Origin: Bacillota bacterium
GTDB lineage: Bacteria; Bacillota; Clostridia; Oscillospirales; Oscillospiraceae
Direction of reading: 5' to 3'
Assembly: GCA_023402075.1 (NCBI GenBank)
Contig: JAEXCS010000040.1
Location: forward strand, 1 to 64,000
Length of the DNA: 64,000 nucleotides
Part shown: one piece after another, positions 40,792 through 48,466 of the stretch
How the letters are laid out: every line of letters begins with the position of its first letter
Numbering within the stretch: position 1 is the first letter of the stretch
Translations under genes and position numbers: made by a program
Notes under the pieces: model-generated
Databases searched by the model: none
Seen by the model: the letters and a program-made list of their open reading frames with translations, nothing else
Told to the model about the DNA's origin: nothing

Positions 40792-42231
40792 ATGCCGTAT
40801 CACTCAGAAAACAGCCCGGGCCGATACTATGAAACAATGCGGCGGTATCAGGAGGGACAACTGCTTTTTGCGGCAATTCGTCTCAATGTGTTTTCCCAGT
40901 TGGATACACCGCAGACCGCGCAGGCCGCTGCCAAGGCGCTGGACTGCGACCCGCGTCAGGTGCGGCTGCTGCTGTTGGCCCTGACTTCCTGCGGCTGGGT
41001 TGGAAAGCTTGGGGAGTATTACATGAACACGGCGGAAACGAAGGACTTTTTGTCCCGAAAGAGCGATGTGTTTTTGGGGGACGCGCTTCTGTTCCGGGAA
41101 AACATGACCTCGCTGGCGCAGCTTGAACAAACGGTGAGGTCCGCAAAAGAACTGCCCAAACCGGCCTACGATTTTTCAGAAATGGCGCGGGTGGCCATTC
41201 CCGAGCTGTATGCCGGGCGTGTGCAGTCGTTTTTAAAGCAGATGGAGGCGTTGTATCCCGATTCGCTTCGCCCGCTCCGTCTGCTGGATTTGGGCGGGGG
41301 AGCAGGGATTCTGGGAATTGAATTTACCAAGTGTTTTCCAAACAGCCGGGCAGTCATTTTTGAGGCGCCGGATGTGGCGGCGGTCACAAGAGAAATTGTG
41401 CGGGAGTGTGAGAGAGAGCAGCAGGTGGAGGTCGTTGCCGGGGATTTTAACACGGATTCTCTCAATGGTCCTTACGATGTAATTGTCGCTTCCGGCATTC
41501 TGAACTTTGTGCGTGGAAACCTGTCGGACTTCATCAAAAAACTGGCGGCAAGCCTTGCAGAGCGGGGAAATCTGCTGATTGTGGGGCAATTTGCAGACGG
41601 GGAAGACAGTGTGCCGCCCAACATGGTGGGCTGGCTGTCCGGCTTTTTGGAAGGTCTGCCGCTTCCGCCCGGCGGGGAGGAGCTTGCATCTGCAATGAAA
41701 AATGCGGGCCTAACCCCGATGAAGGCAACGGAAGCCGACCGATACGAAGGACGGCTTTACAAAAAGGGAAGCGCAGAAGAGTTTGTTTCCTCCGGGGACG
41801 TCATTCGTTCCTTTATTGAGCTGAACGAGCGCATTGCCAACAGCCGCACCAACGTCCTGAACTTTGGCAGCGAGGAGATGACCTTTTACCGGGGAGAAAT
41901 CCACATTCTGAAAATGATCGGTGATTTTCCGGGAATTCACAGTGCCGAGCTGGCCCGAAAATTCGGAATCACCCGGCCCGTGGTTCATAAAACCCTGCAA
42001 AAGCTGGCGGAGAGGGATTTGATTCGCAGAGAGGACGACGCAGAGGATAAAAAGCGCGCCCTGCTGTACCTGACGGACAAAGGGCAGACGGCCTATCAGG
42101 CACACGCGCGCTACCACGACGAAAACGACAGGGCGCTGTTTGCATTCCTCACGGATATGCCCGGCGATAAGCTGGCCGCCATCAACGGATTTTTAAACCG
42201 TGCCATCGGCCTGATTGCAAACCATGCGTAG
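40792..42231 (+). CDS. Fusion of an O-methyltransferase-like domain and a MarR regulator
   Basis: 479 aa. Residues about 8-95 look like the winged-helix dimerisation domain of plant-type O-methyltransferases (LLFAAIRLNVFSQLDTPQTAQAAAKAL). Residues about 100-330 are a SAM-binding fold with the motif LLDLGGGAGILGIEF at about 164-178 and the later VIVASGILNFV and LLIVGQF strands. At the place where acetylserotonin-type enzymes have the catalytic HxW there is no histidine (NFVRGN), so classic O-methylation is doubtful. Residues about 340-479 are a MarR winged helix (SAELARKFGITRPVVHKTLQKLAERDLIRREDDAEDKKRALLYLT-type, abbreviated). A SAM- or ligand-responsive regulator is one reading. It lies between the ABC pair and the iron-type importer. 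GGAGG precedes the ATG. Confidence 0.8.
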   Translation: MPYHSENSPGRYYETMRRYQEGQLLFAAIRLNVFSQLDTPQTAQAAAKALDCDPRQVRLLLLALTSCGWVGKLGEYYMNTAETKDFLSRKSDVFLGDALLFRENMTSLAQLEQTVRSAKELPKPAYDFSEMARVAIPELYAGRVQSFLKQMEALYPDSLRPLRLLDLGGGAGILGIEFTKCFPNSRAVIFEAPDVAAVTREIVRECEREQQVEVVAGDFNTDSLNGPYDVIVASGILNFVRGNLSDFIKKLAASLAERGNLLIVGQFADGEDSVPPNMVGWLSGFLEGLPLPPGGEELASAMKNAGLTPMKATEADRYEGRLYKKGSAEEFVSSGDVIRSFIELNERIANSRTNVLNFGSEEMTFYRGEIHILKMIGDFPGIHSAELARKFGITRPVVHKTLQKLAERDLIRREDDAEDKKRALLYLTDKGQTAYQAHARYHDENDRALFAFLTDMPGDKLAAINGFLNRAIGLIANHA

Positions 42232-42253
42232 GCGGCGGAAATAAGGCGGACGT

Positions 42254-42439
42254 ATGGAACAGAACGAATGGGTACGCTGTCCTCTGTGCGGACAGAAAAC
42301 GCGGGTTAGAATTTGGGGAGATACGGTGCTAGTCCGTCTGCCGCTCTTTTGCCCAAAATGCAAGCAGGAATGCTTAATCAATCTACGCGACCGGGAGGTT
42401 TCCGTTGTCCCACAGCCAGACGCCAAGACGCAGTGCTGA
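42254..42439 (+). CDS. Cysteine-rich KTR-type small protein
   Basis: 61 aa. Two CxxC knuckles, CPLCGQKTR (residues 10-18) and CPKCKQE (35-41), flank a KTR motif, ending in QPDAKTQC. This matches the Cys_rich_KTR family of small proteins often carried on conjugative transposons near resistance genes. It probably binds zinc. Function is unknown. AAGGCGG sits about 6 bases before the ATG, and it follows the methyltransferase-MarR gene by 22 bp. Its stop codon lies within the terminator hairpin. Confidence 0.8.
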   Translation: MEQNEWVRCPLCGQKTRVRIWGDTVLVRLPLFCPKCKQECLINLRDREVSVVPQPDAKTQC

Positions 42440-42480
42440 TAAAACAATTGCGATTGTTTTGTCATGCCTGCGTCTTTTTT
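42427..42480 (+). terminator. Large terminator hairpin overlapping the KTR gene end
   Basis: Outer stem GACGCAG...CTGCGTC and inner stem AAAACAAT-TGCG-ATTGTTTT, followed by TTTTTT. Confidence 0.82.
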
Positions 42481-42553
42481 CTTGGGAAGTATTTGCTAAG
42501 GCTTTTGAAACATGATTAAGGACATTTTAATTATTATTGAGGAGAAATTGTAC

Positions 42554-43684
42554 ATGAACAGCAAATTATTTGCCGCCGCCCTGGCGGCCGCCCTCTGCCT
42601 GTCGCTGGCGGCCTGCGGGCAGACGCCCGCTTCGTCAGGAGGGGCATCTTCGGCTCAAGCAGCGGAAATCACCGCGCCCGGCGAGCCGAGAACGTTCACA
42701 GACCTTGGCGGACATCAGGTCACTGTTCCCGCCGCCGCCGACATCAAGAAAATTGTCATTTTAAGTCCGCCGGTGATGTCCTTCGTGATTGGCGCGGTGC
42801 CCGATACTGAAATGATTGTGGGCATCAATGCCCGGTCCTTCCTGACCTCCAATCCGCAAATTGTGGAAAAAGCGTTTCCCGATTGGCAGTCGGTGGAATC
42901 CTCCTTTGTGGATGTGAATTTCGCCGTAAATACCGAATCCCTACTGGCGCTGGAACCGGATATTATTTTCTATTACGGAGATTTCCAGAAAAAAGGGATT
43001 GAGGGACTTGAGATTCCTGCGGTAGACTTTCTGATGAAGGGCGTAAACAGCCCGGAAACAATGTCGGTTGCGTGGGACGGGCAAATCAGAGAGCTGTTGG
43101 GCACTGATACCGCCGTGGGCATCCAGCAGGAATGGGACGCTGCCAACGCAAAGCTTGACAAGCTTCTTGCGCAGGTGGGCGACGAGAAGAAAACGGGGCT
43201 TTGCATCAAGCTGAATCAGGCCGGAAGTCTGATGGTGATGGGGTCGGACTCCTTTGACGGCTGGGCACAGAGCTTTTTCGCCCTGAGCGGAATTGAAAAC
43301 GCCGCCGCGTCCATTGAGGGCACGGGCGAGGTCAGCATGGAGCAGATCTACCAGTGGGACCCGGATTTTATCATGTGCTTTCAGGATGCTCCCGCAAGCT
43401 ATATTCTGGAAAATTCCATTGAGGGACAGGACTGGTCGCTGCTGACCGCGTGGAAAAACAAGCAGGTTTTTGACGTGCCCAGAACCACCTATGCCTGGGT
43501 TACGCCCTGCGCGGATTCTCCGCTCTTTCCCCTGTGGCTGGTTTCCAAGGCATACCCGGAGCTTGTGAGCGATGACGAGGTGCGCACGGAAATCAGGGAG
43601 TATTACCAGCGGAATTACAGCTTGGAATTGACCGAGGGAGAGCTTGACTCTATCCTTGGCTATCGGGAAGCCACCGGAATATGA
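42554..43684 (+). CDS. Iron-siderophore/corrinoid-type ABC transporter, substrate-binding lipoprotein
   Basis: 376 aa. Signal peptide with lipobox SLAAC (cysteine about residue 19), a Ser/Ala-rich linker, and a class III binding fold starting FTDLGGHQVTVPAAADIKKIVIL, with a long connecting helix (about 185-215). The family (FepB/BtuF/FhuD) captures Fe-siderophores, haem or cobalamin. No ligand-specific motif is evident. TGAGGAG precedes the ATG. It overlaps the permease gene by 4 bp. A 74-bp gap with a terminator separates it from the KTR gene, so it may have its own promoter, which I could not find. Confidence 0.9.
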   Translation: MNSKLFAAALAAALCLSLAACGQTPASSGGASSAQAAEITAPGEPRTFTDLGGHQVTVPAAADIKKIVILSPPVMSFVIGAVPDTEMIVGINARSFLTSNPQIVEKAFPDWQSVESSFVDVNFAVNTESLLALEPDIIFYYGDFQKKGIEGLEIPAVDFLMKGVNSPETMSVAWDGQIRELLGTDTAVGIQQEWDAANAKLDKLLAQVGDEKKTGLCIKLNQAGSLMVMGSDSFDGWAQSFFALSGIENAAASIEGTGEVSMEQIYQWDPDFIMCFQDAPASYILENSIEGQDWSLLTAWKNKQVFDVPRTTYAWVTPCADSPLFPLWLVSKAYPELVSDDEVRTEIREYYQRNYSLELTEGELDSILGYREATGI

Positions 43685-44703
43685 AAACCGCCCATCACAA
43701 AGGCTATTGCAAAACCATGCTGTTTGGCTCTATGTTGCTAGCGGTGGCGGTCATTGCCGGACTGTCTCTGGGGAAATATGGCATTCGCCTGCCGGAGCTT
43801 GCGGATATTTTTGCCGCAAAGCTCCGCGGCAGGGTGGACAGCTCTATGGAAACCGCCGCTTTTGTCATTTTTAACGTGCGCATTCCGAGAATTATTTTAG
43901 CCGCCATGGTCGGAGCCGGATTATCCATATCCGGCTCCGCCTTGCAGGGCACCTTTCAAAATCCACTGGTCAGCCCGGATTTACTGGGCGTCAGTTCCGG
44001 CGCGGGCTTTGGCGCGGCGCTGGGCATTTTACTTACCGGGGGGCTGGGCCTGTTTACGCCGGTGCTTTCCCTGCTGGCGGGGCTTACAAGCGTACTGCTG
44101 GTATTTTTGCTGGCGGGGACAAAAAAGAATGGGGGGACGCTGTCGGTGGTGCTGGGCGGGATCATCGTGTCCTCCATTTTTTCGGCGCTTATATCCCTGA
44201 TTAAGTATGTGGCCGATTCCTCCGAAACGCTTCCCGCCATCACCTTCTGGCAGATGGGAAGCTTTGCAAACGTTACCTACCGGGACATCGGGATTGCCTT
44301 GGTTCCCATTGCGGGGGGCATTTTTGGTCTGCTTATGCTGCGCTGGAAAATTAACCTTCTTTCCCTTGGGGACGAGGATTGCTTTACTCTTGGAATCAAT
44401 CCCCACACCACCCGCTGGCTGGTAATTTTATTTGCCACGCTGACAACGGCGGGTAGCGTCACCGTCGCCGGAGTCATCGGATGGGTGGGACTTGTAATCC
44501 CTCATATTTGCCGCAGGCTTGTGGGGGTGAATCACGGGCATCTCCTGCCCGCCTCTGCCCTGATCGGGGCGGCCTTTATGATTCTGGTGGATACCGCCGC
44601 AAGGAATTTGACCTCCGCCGAGATTCCAGTGGGAATCCTCACCGCCCTGATTGGCGCACCGTTTTTTGCGGTGATCTATCGCCGCGGAAGAAAGGCGGGG
44701 TGA
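43681..44703 (+). CDS. FecCD-family ABC transporter permease
   Basis: 340 aa, about ten membrane helices of the BtuC/FecCD fold. Conserved segments: RIPRIILAAMVGAGLSISGSALQGTFQNPLVSPDLLGVSSGAG (abbreviated), the coupling-helix region LGINPHTTRWL and GWVGLVIPHICRRLVG, and the final ARNLTSAEIPVGILTALIGAPFF. It dimerises and moves Fe-siderophore, haem or B12. It starts inside the ATGA overlap with the binding protein. Confidence 0.95.
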   Translation: MKTAHHKGYCKTMLFGSMLLAVAVIAGLSLGKYGIRLPELADIFAAKLRGRVDSSMETAAFVIFNVRIPRIILAAMVGAGLSISGSALQGTFQNPLVSPDLLGVSSGAGFGAALGILLTGGLGLFTPVLSLLAGLTSVLLVFLLAGTKKNGGTLSVVLGGIIVSSIFSALISLIKYVADSSETLPAITFWQMGSFANVTYRDIGIALVPIAGGIFGLLMLRWKINLLSLGDEDCFTLGINPHTTRWLVILFATLTTAGSVTVAGVIGWVGLVIPHICRRLVGVNHGHLLPASALIGAAFMILVDTAARNLTSAEIPVGILTALIGAPFFAVIYRRGRKAG

Positions 44704-44707
44704 GCAT

Positions 44708-45490
44708 ATGGAAAGAATACTGGAGGTGCGGGACGGCTGTTTTTCCTATGCGGCAGGGAAGCCGCTCCTGCAAAATATCAACGTTTCCTTAGATGGCGGG
44801 CAGATTATGGCGGTGATGGGAAGAAACGGAATCGGGAAAACCACGCTGATGAAATGCATTACCGGCATTCTGAGCTGGGACAGCGGATATTCTACGGTGG
44901 CCGGCAGGCAAAGTCAAAAAAACAGGCCCATGAGGGAAATCGGCTATGTGCCGCAGGCCCACCGTGTTTCCTTCGATTACTCCGTGCGGGACATGGTGGT
45001 GTTCGGAAAAGCGGGGCACAGCTCTTTTTTTGCCGCGCCAAGTCGGGGGGACTATGAAATGGCAGATCAAATGCTTTGCAAAACGGGGATTTATGAATTG
45101 CGGAACCACCCCTGCAACGAGCTGAGCGGTGGTCAGCTTCAACTGGTGTACATCGCCCGTGCGCTCATCAATGAACCAAAACTTTTGGTGCTGGACGAAC
45201 CAGAATCGCATTTGGATTTTCGCAATCAAATTCGTCTTTTAAAGCTGATTCAAGGTGTGGCAGAGGAGAAACATATTGCCTGCATCCTCAACACGCATTA
45301 CCCAAACCATGCGCTGCGCATAGCGCAGCGGTGCTTTTTGCTGGGCGAGGGCGACTATATTGCCGGGGTCACAAAGCAAGTGATGACGGACGCCAACATT
45401 CAGAAATTTTTCGGCGTTTATTCTTGCTCCGTTGAATTTCAATATCAGGGCGAAACAGTTACCTCGTTTTCATTTTTGGACGAGGTTTAG
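44708..45490 (+). CDS. FepC-family ABC transporter ATP-binding protein
   Basis: 260 aa. Walker A GRNGIGKTT (about residues 37-45), Q-loop YVPQAH, signature LSGGQLQLV, Walker B LLVLDEPESHLD and H-loop NTHYPNHA. GGCGGGGTGAGCAT precedes the ATG, 4 bp after the permease stop. The signature helix has LQLVYIARALI as in FepC/BtuD relatives. It completes the three-gene importer. Confidence 0.94.
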   Translation: MERILEVRDGCFSYAAGKPLLQNINVSLDGGQIMAVMGRNGIGKTTLMKCITGILSWDSGYSTVAGRQSQKNRPMREIGYVPQAHRVSFDYSVRDMVVFGKAGHSSFFAAPSRGDYEMADQMLCKTGIYELRNHPCNELSGGQLQLVYIARALINEPKLLVLDEPESHLDFRNQIRLLKLIQGVAEEKHIACILNTHYPNHALRIAQRCFLLGEGDYIAGVTKQVMTDANIQKFFGVYSCSVEFQYQGETVTSFSFLDEV

Positions 45491-45637
45491 GCACGCGGAG
45501 AAGGTGCAATTTGGCGGGTTTTCAAAAAAATACGCCGTAAGGGGCGGTTGACGAATTGCAAACCCCTTCGTATCAGGGCGGTACAAGGCTTGCTTCCATA
45601 CCTTGGGGGAAGTGGAAACATTTATAGATTGCAAATG

Positions 45638-45654
45638 GTAACAAAACAGTTACA
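45638..45654 (-). promoter_or_regulatory. WalR-box-like direct repeat upstream of the CAP gene
   Basis: On the minus strand: TGTAAC-N5-TGTTAC, which fits the Bacillus WalR consensus TGTWAH-N5-TGTWAH. It lies 24 bp before the start codon. A near copy is found upstream of the 3D-domain gene. Confidence 0.5.
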
Positions 45655-45677
45655 ATAGGATGCAAGGAGGTAACAAA

Positions 45678-46637
45678 ATGAAAAACTTGAAAAAAACACT
45701 TAGCGTTGCCCTTACATCCGCGGTCCTTGCAGTCGGCCTGGCGGTCAGCGCTTCTGCGCAGACCCTGCCCGGTGCGTCCTGCCCAAGCGGCTCCGGCCGG
45801 TCCGCCGCTTTCCAGAACGTAAACAACGTCCTTAGTACCTTTGTAAACAATTCTTCCAATACGAATTGCAGCTCCAACCTGAAGTCTCTGCTGGGGAATC
45901 TGACCTCCAACGGCTCGGGACAGACGCTGCCTTCCAGCGTCAGCGATCTTCTGAAGCAGTGCGGGATTGACTCCAACGTACTGAATTCCGGTTCCAATTG
46001 CAATCAGTCTAAAAACTGCAATACGAACGCCAACTGCAAGTCTAACACCAACTGCACGCAGGCGGGCAATTGCATCACCAACTGCGACACCACCGGCAAT
46101 TGCACCACCACCTGCGATAAGGCGGGCGATTGCTCCCAGTCCACCGGAAATAGCCAGACTCCCTCTACTGGCAACGGACAGTCCGGACAGAACGGTTCTT
46201 CCAATCAGGGCGGTTCTTCCAATCAGGGCGGCTCCGACTCTTCCGGCAGCGCTCAGACAGACATCCAGAGCTTTGAGCAGCAGGTGGCCGACCTGGTGAA
46301 CCAGCAGCGCGCGGCCAACGGCCTGAAGCCCCTGACGCTGAGCACAGAGCTGTCTGCAGCAGCCCGTGCCAAGTCTCAGGACATGCACGACAAGAATTAT
46401 TTTGCCCACGAAAGCCCCACCTACGGCTCTCCCTTCGACATGCTGAAAACCTTTGGGATCAGCTATCGCACCGCCGGTGAAAACATTGCCATGGGCTATT
46501 CCACGCCCGAGGCGGTGATGAACGCCTGGATGAACTCTTCCGGGCACAGAGCCAACATTTTGAACGCTTCTTACACGCAGATCGGCGTGGGTTATGTGGC
46601 AAGCGGCAACTACTGGACGCAGGAATTCATCGGTTGA
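45678..46637 (+). CDS. Secreted CAP-domain (SCP/YkwD-like) protein with Asn/Cys-rich repeats
   Basis: 319 aa. Signal peptide (about 1-28, ending ASAQT). The middle (about 107-153) is a repetitive stretch with a cysteine every five to eight residues, mostly as NC (NCNQSKNC, NANC, NTNC, AGNC, TNC, TGNC, TTTC, AGDC). A Ser/Gly/Gln-rich linker follows, with a tandem SNQGGSSNQGGS. The C-terminal CAP domain (about 196-319) has ADLVNQQRAANGLKPL, AKSQDMHDKNYFAHESP, GENIAMGY and SSGHRANIL. CAP proteins in spore formers are wall or spore associated; activity is unknown. The ATG at 45678 follows AAGGAGG. Confidence 0.9.
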   Translation: MKNLKKTLSVALTSAVLAVGLAVSASAQTLPGASCPSGSGRSAAFQNVNNVLSTFVNNSSNTNCSSNLKSLLGNLTSNGSGQTLPSSVSDLLKQCGIDSNVLNSGSNCNQSKNCNTNANCKSNTNCTQAGNCITNCDTTGNCTTTCDKAGDCSQSTGNSQTPSTGNGQSGQNGSSNQGGSSNQGGSDSSGSAQTDIQSFEQQVADLVNQQRAANGLKPLTLSTELSAAARAKSQDMHDKNYFAHESPTYGSPFDMLKTFGISYRTAGENIAMGYSTPEAVMNAWMNSSGHRANILNASYTQIGVGYVASGNYWTQEFIG

Positions 46638-46671
46638 TTTCCTCGAATATCTCAAAAAAATAAACAAATGC

Positions 46672-46709
46672 AACGCGCACTGTGGGAGGCCTACCACGGT
46701 GCGCGTTTG
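46672..46709 (+). terminator. Terminator of the CAP gene
   Basis: AACGCGCAC-tGTGG...CCAC-g-GTGCGCGTT, an interrupted 13-bp stem, with only a short T stretch. Confidence 0.65.
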
Positions 46710-46718
46710 CGCGAAAAT

Positions 46719-46755
46719 CCCCGGCGCGTACCAAAAGAGTACGCGCCGGGGGTTT
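46719..46755 (-). terminator. Terminator of the downstream lipoprotein gene
   Basis: CCCCGGCGCGTAC-CAAAAGA-GTACGCGCCGGGG; on the minus strand it is followed by ATTTTCG. It sits 12 bp after the stop. Confidence 0.85.
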
Positions 46756-46766
46756 AAGAAGGTAAT

Positions 46767-47444
46767 TCAGCTCCGCGGGTGGCTGGAAAAGCCCTGATCT
46801 CCGCCCACATTGTAAAGCCCGTAGAAGGGAAGCGCTTCCCCGATGGAGTCGCCATAGCCGGAAGCCCAGCTGAGGTAGCCTGCCGGAAGGTCCTTTACAG
46901 GAGCGCCCGGCAGATAGAACAGCAGCTCCTTGGCGTCGTCCAGTCCGTAGGGCTGGTCGTAAATATATTTGATTCCGTCCCGGATTTCTTCCGTGCCGGG
47001 TTCCTTGGACAGGGTGATGTCCTGAATTTCAACGGAATAGGTGAACTCATCCACTTTTTTCGGGGCTGTAAAGGTTCCCGTAAACTCAGAGATATAGCAG
47101 GTGCCATTGGGGAAATCAGCGTCCGAACTGCCCATTTCGGAGTCGGTGTAAACACCCTCAAAAGAGCCGTCGTCTGCGACATACAGCACCGTGCGCCATC
47201 CGCCTGCTCCGCTTCCAAACCAATATTCCAGCTCTGAAATATCAGAGAAGGAAAATTCCGCCGCCTGTGCACCCGGCTCCGTCCCCGAAGAGGGGGCGGA
47301 GCCGCCTGCATCCGTTCCTGACGGAGCAGAGCTGACGCTGCCGCCGTCCGACGGGGGCGTCTTGCCTGCATCGCCGCATCCCGCCAAAAGGCTGAGGGCC
47401 AGCAGCGCCGTGATAAAAAGTAACTGGTTTTTTCCGTGTCTCAT
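46767..47444 (-). CDS. Lipoprotein of unknown function
   Basis: 225 aa. Signal peptide with lipobox SLLAGCG (cysteine about residue 23), a Ser/Gly/Pro-rich linker (about 26-68) and a mature domain with FSFSDISELEYWFGSGAGGWRTVLYVADDGSFEGVYTDSEMG (abbreviated), which resembles a family of Gram-positive lipoproteins of unknown role. There is no catalytic motif. The ribosome binding site is weak (GGCGG). It is convergent with the CAP gene and ends at a strong terminator. Confidence 0.75.
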   Translation of the reverse strand: MRHGKNQLLFITALLALSLLAGCGDAGKTPPSDGGSVSSAPSGTDAGGSAPSSGTEPGAQAAEFSFSDISELEYWFGSGAGGWRTVLYVADDGSFEGVYTDSEMGSSDADFPNGTCYISEFTGTFTAPKKVDEFTYSVEIQDITLSKEPGTEEIRDGIKYIYDQPYGLDDAKELLFYLPGAPVKDLPAGYLSWASGYGDSIGEALPFYGLYNVGGDQGFSSHPRS

Positions 47445-47472
47445 AGTAGTTTCCGCCTTTACTGAATTGTTT

Positions 47473-48045
47473 TTATAAGCTGATCTTTTTTTCTGCGTCC
47501 GTTTCGCAAGCCATGAAATAGTAATTGTTTTGATTGAACTGAAAGGTTCCCAGCTGGGTCAGGGAAACCTTTTTGGTGTGGGCGGCATAGGAACGGTGGT
47601 TGATCTGATTGATAAAGGTCACCATCACCGGGTAGCGCTCCTTCATACCGGCCAGCGACGCGTGGAAAAGCTGTGCGAACAGGCCCGTGCCGCGCACGGC
47701 TTTGTCAAGGCACGCGGGGCCGTATTGATAGGAATTTTCCACCGACAATGTCCGCCCATTCAGCGAATAGAGGGGAAGCTGCCCAATCATGTGGGTGAAC
47801 AGGGGCCACTGGGCCCAAAAGTCCCAGGAGGCGGCAGTGGCATATGCCATCACTTTTCCCCCACCATCCTTTGCTATGGTCACGCCTCTTTGCTCCGTGA
47901 TAAGCGCTTCTAGCTGCTCTGGGGTAAAATTCGTGGTGACAAAGCCGTCCGGTCGGTCTTCCGGACGGATAAAATCCGTGTGATACGTCCGATGCAAGGC
48001 CACGATTCCGTCATAATCCTGCATGGTTGCCTGCGTAATGCGCAT
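47473..48045 (-). CDS. GNAT-family N-acetyltransferase
   Basis: 190 aa. It has the GNAT layout: N-terminal ITQATMQDYDGIVALHRTYH, a middle strand VMAYATAASWDFW, and a CoA-binding region CLDKAVRGTGLFAQLFHASL in place of the usual QxxGxG/A loop. The C-terminal part has NQINHRSYAAHTKKVSLTQLGTFQFN. The acceptor is unknown. The start is the ATG at 48045 behind GGAGGGGG. It has a divergent promoter shared with nothing obvious; the downstream lipoprotein gene in the same orientation begins 29 bp later and may be read from it. Confidence 0.8.
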   Translation of the reverse strand: MRITQATMQDYDGIVALHRTYHTDFIRPEDRPDGFVTTNFTPEQLEALITEQRGVTIAKDGGGKVMAYATAASWDFWAQWPLFTHMIGQLPLYSLNGRTLSVENSYQYGPACLDKAVRGTGLFAQLFHASLAGMKERYPVMVTFINQINHRSYAAHTKKVSLTQLGTFQFNQNNYYFMACETDAEKKISL

Positions 48046-48087
48046 GAAGCCCCCCTCCAAATCTTTTTAATCATCCGGTGTGAGGTT

Positions 48088-48115
48088 AGTATAGCACACA
48101 TTGTCCGTCCGTGAA
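48088..48115 (-). promoter_or_regulatory. Predicted promoter of the GNAT gene
   Basis: On the minus strand: TTCACG, 16-bp spacer, TATACT. Confidence 0.55.
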
Positions 48116-48314
48116 ACAAAATAATTGCCTGCTGACTAAGGCTTTTTCCGCTGCGGCGGAGCAGTTCTTTTACAAAAGTCCAACTCTGTTTCTTTTATTT
48201 ATTTTTGTAGAAATTTTGTTACTGTTGTACTTAAACACATCCAAAATTATCCAGTCATTTTAGGGAGTTTTTGGGCGAAAGTGGGGACGATGATTGCCTT
48301 AACACCGCATAAAC

Positions 48315-48343
48315 TTGACAAGGGTGGGAAAGTGGAGTATACT
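48315..48343 (+). promoter_or_regulatory. Promoter of the 3D-domain protein gene
   Basis: TTGACA (48315-48320), 17-bp spacer, TATACT (48338-48343). The transcript has a leader of about 115 nt. I checked the leader for a c-di-AMP riboswitch and see no match. Confidence 0.85.
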
Positions 48344-48362
48344 AAGCCCAGCTTTTCATTCG

Positions 48363-48378
48363 GTAACAAAAAGTTACA
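48363..48378 (-). promoter_or_regulatory. WalR-box-like repeat in the leader of the 3D-domain gene
   Basis: On the minus strand: TGTAAC-N4-TGTTAC; on the plus strand GGTAACAAAAAGTTACA. It is one base shorter in spacing than the copy at 45638. It lies just after the predicted transcription start. Confidence 0.45.
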
Positions 48379-48466
48379 AAGAGTTTTCCGCGAAGCGCGA
48401 AGGCGTATAAAGGTTTTCCAAATCGGGGAAAATTCGGAATGAAAACGATTCTCAGGAGGTATTGTT

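Noticed and set aside
48240..48466. c-di-AMP (ydaO-type) riboswitch before the 3D-domain gene
   Set aside because: Wall genes often carry one, so I looked for it, but the conserved blocks are missing; the region holds a promoter and a TGTAAC repeat instead.
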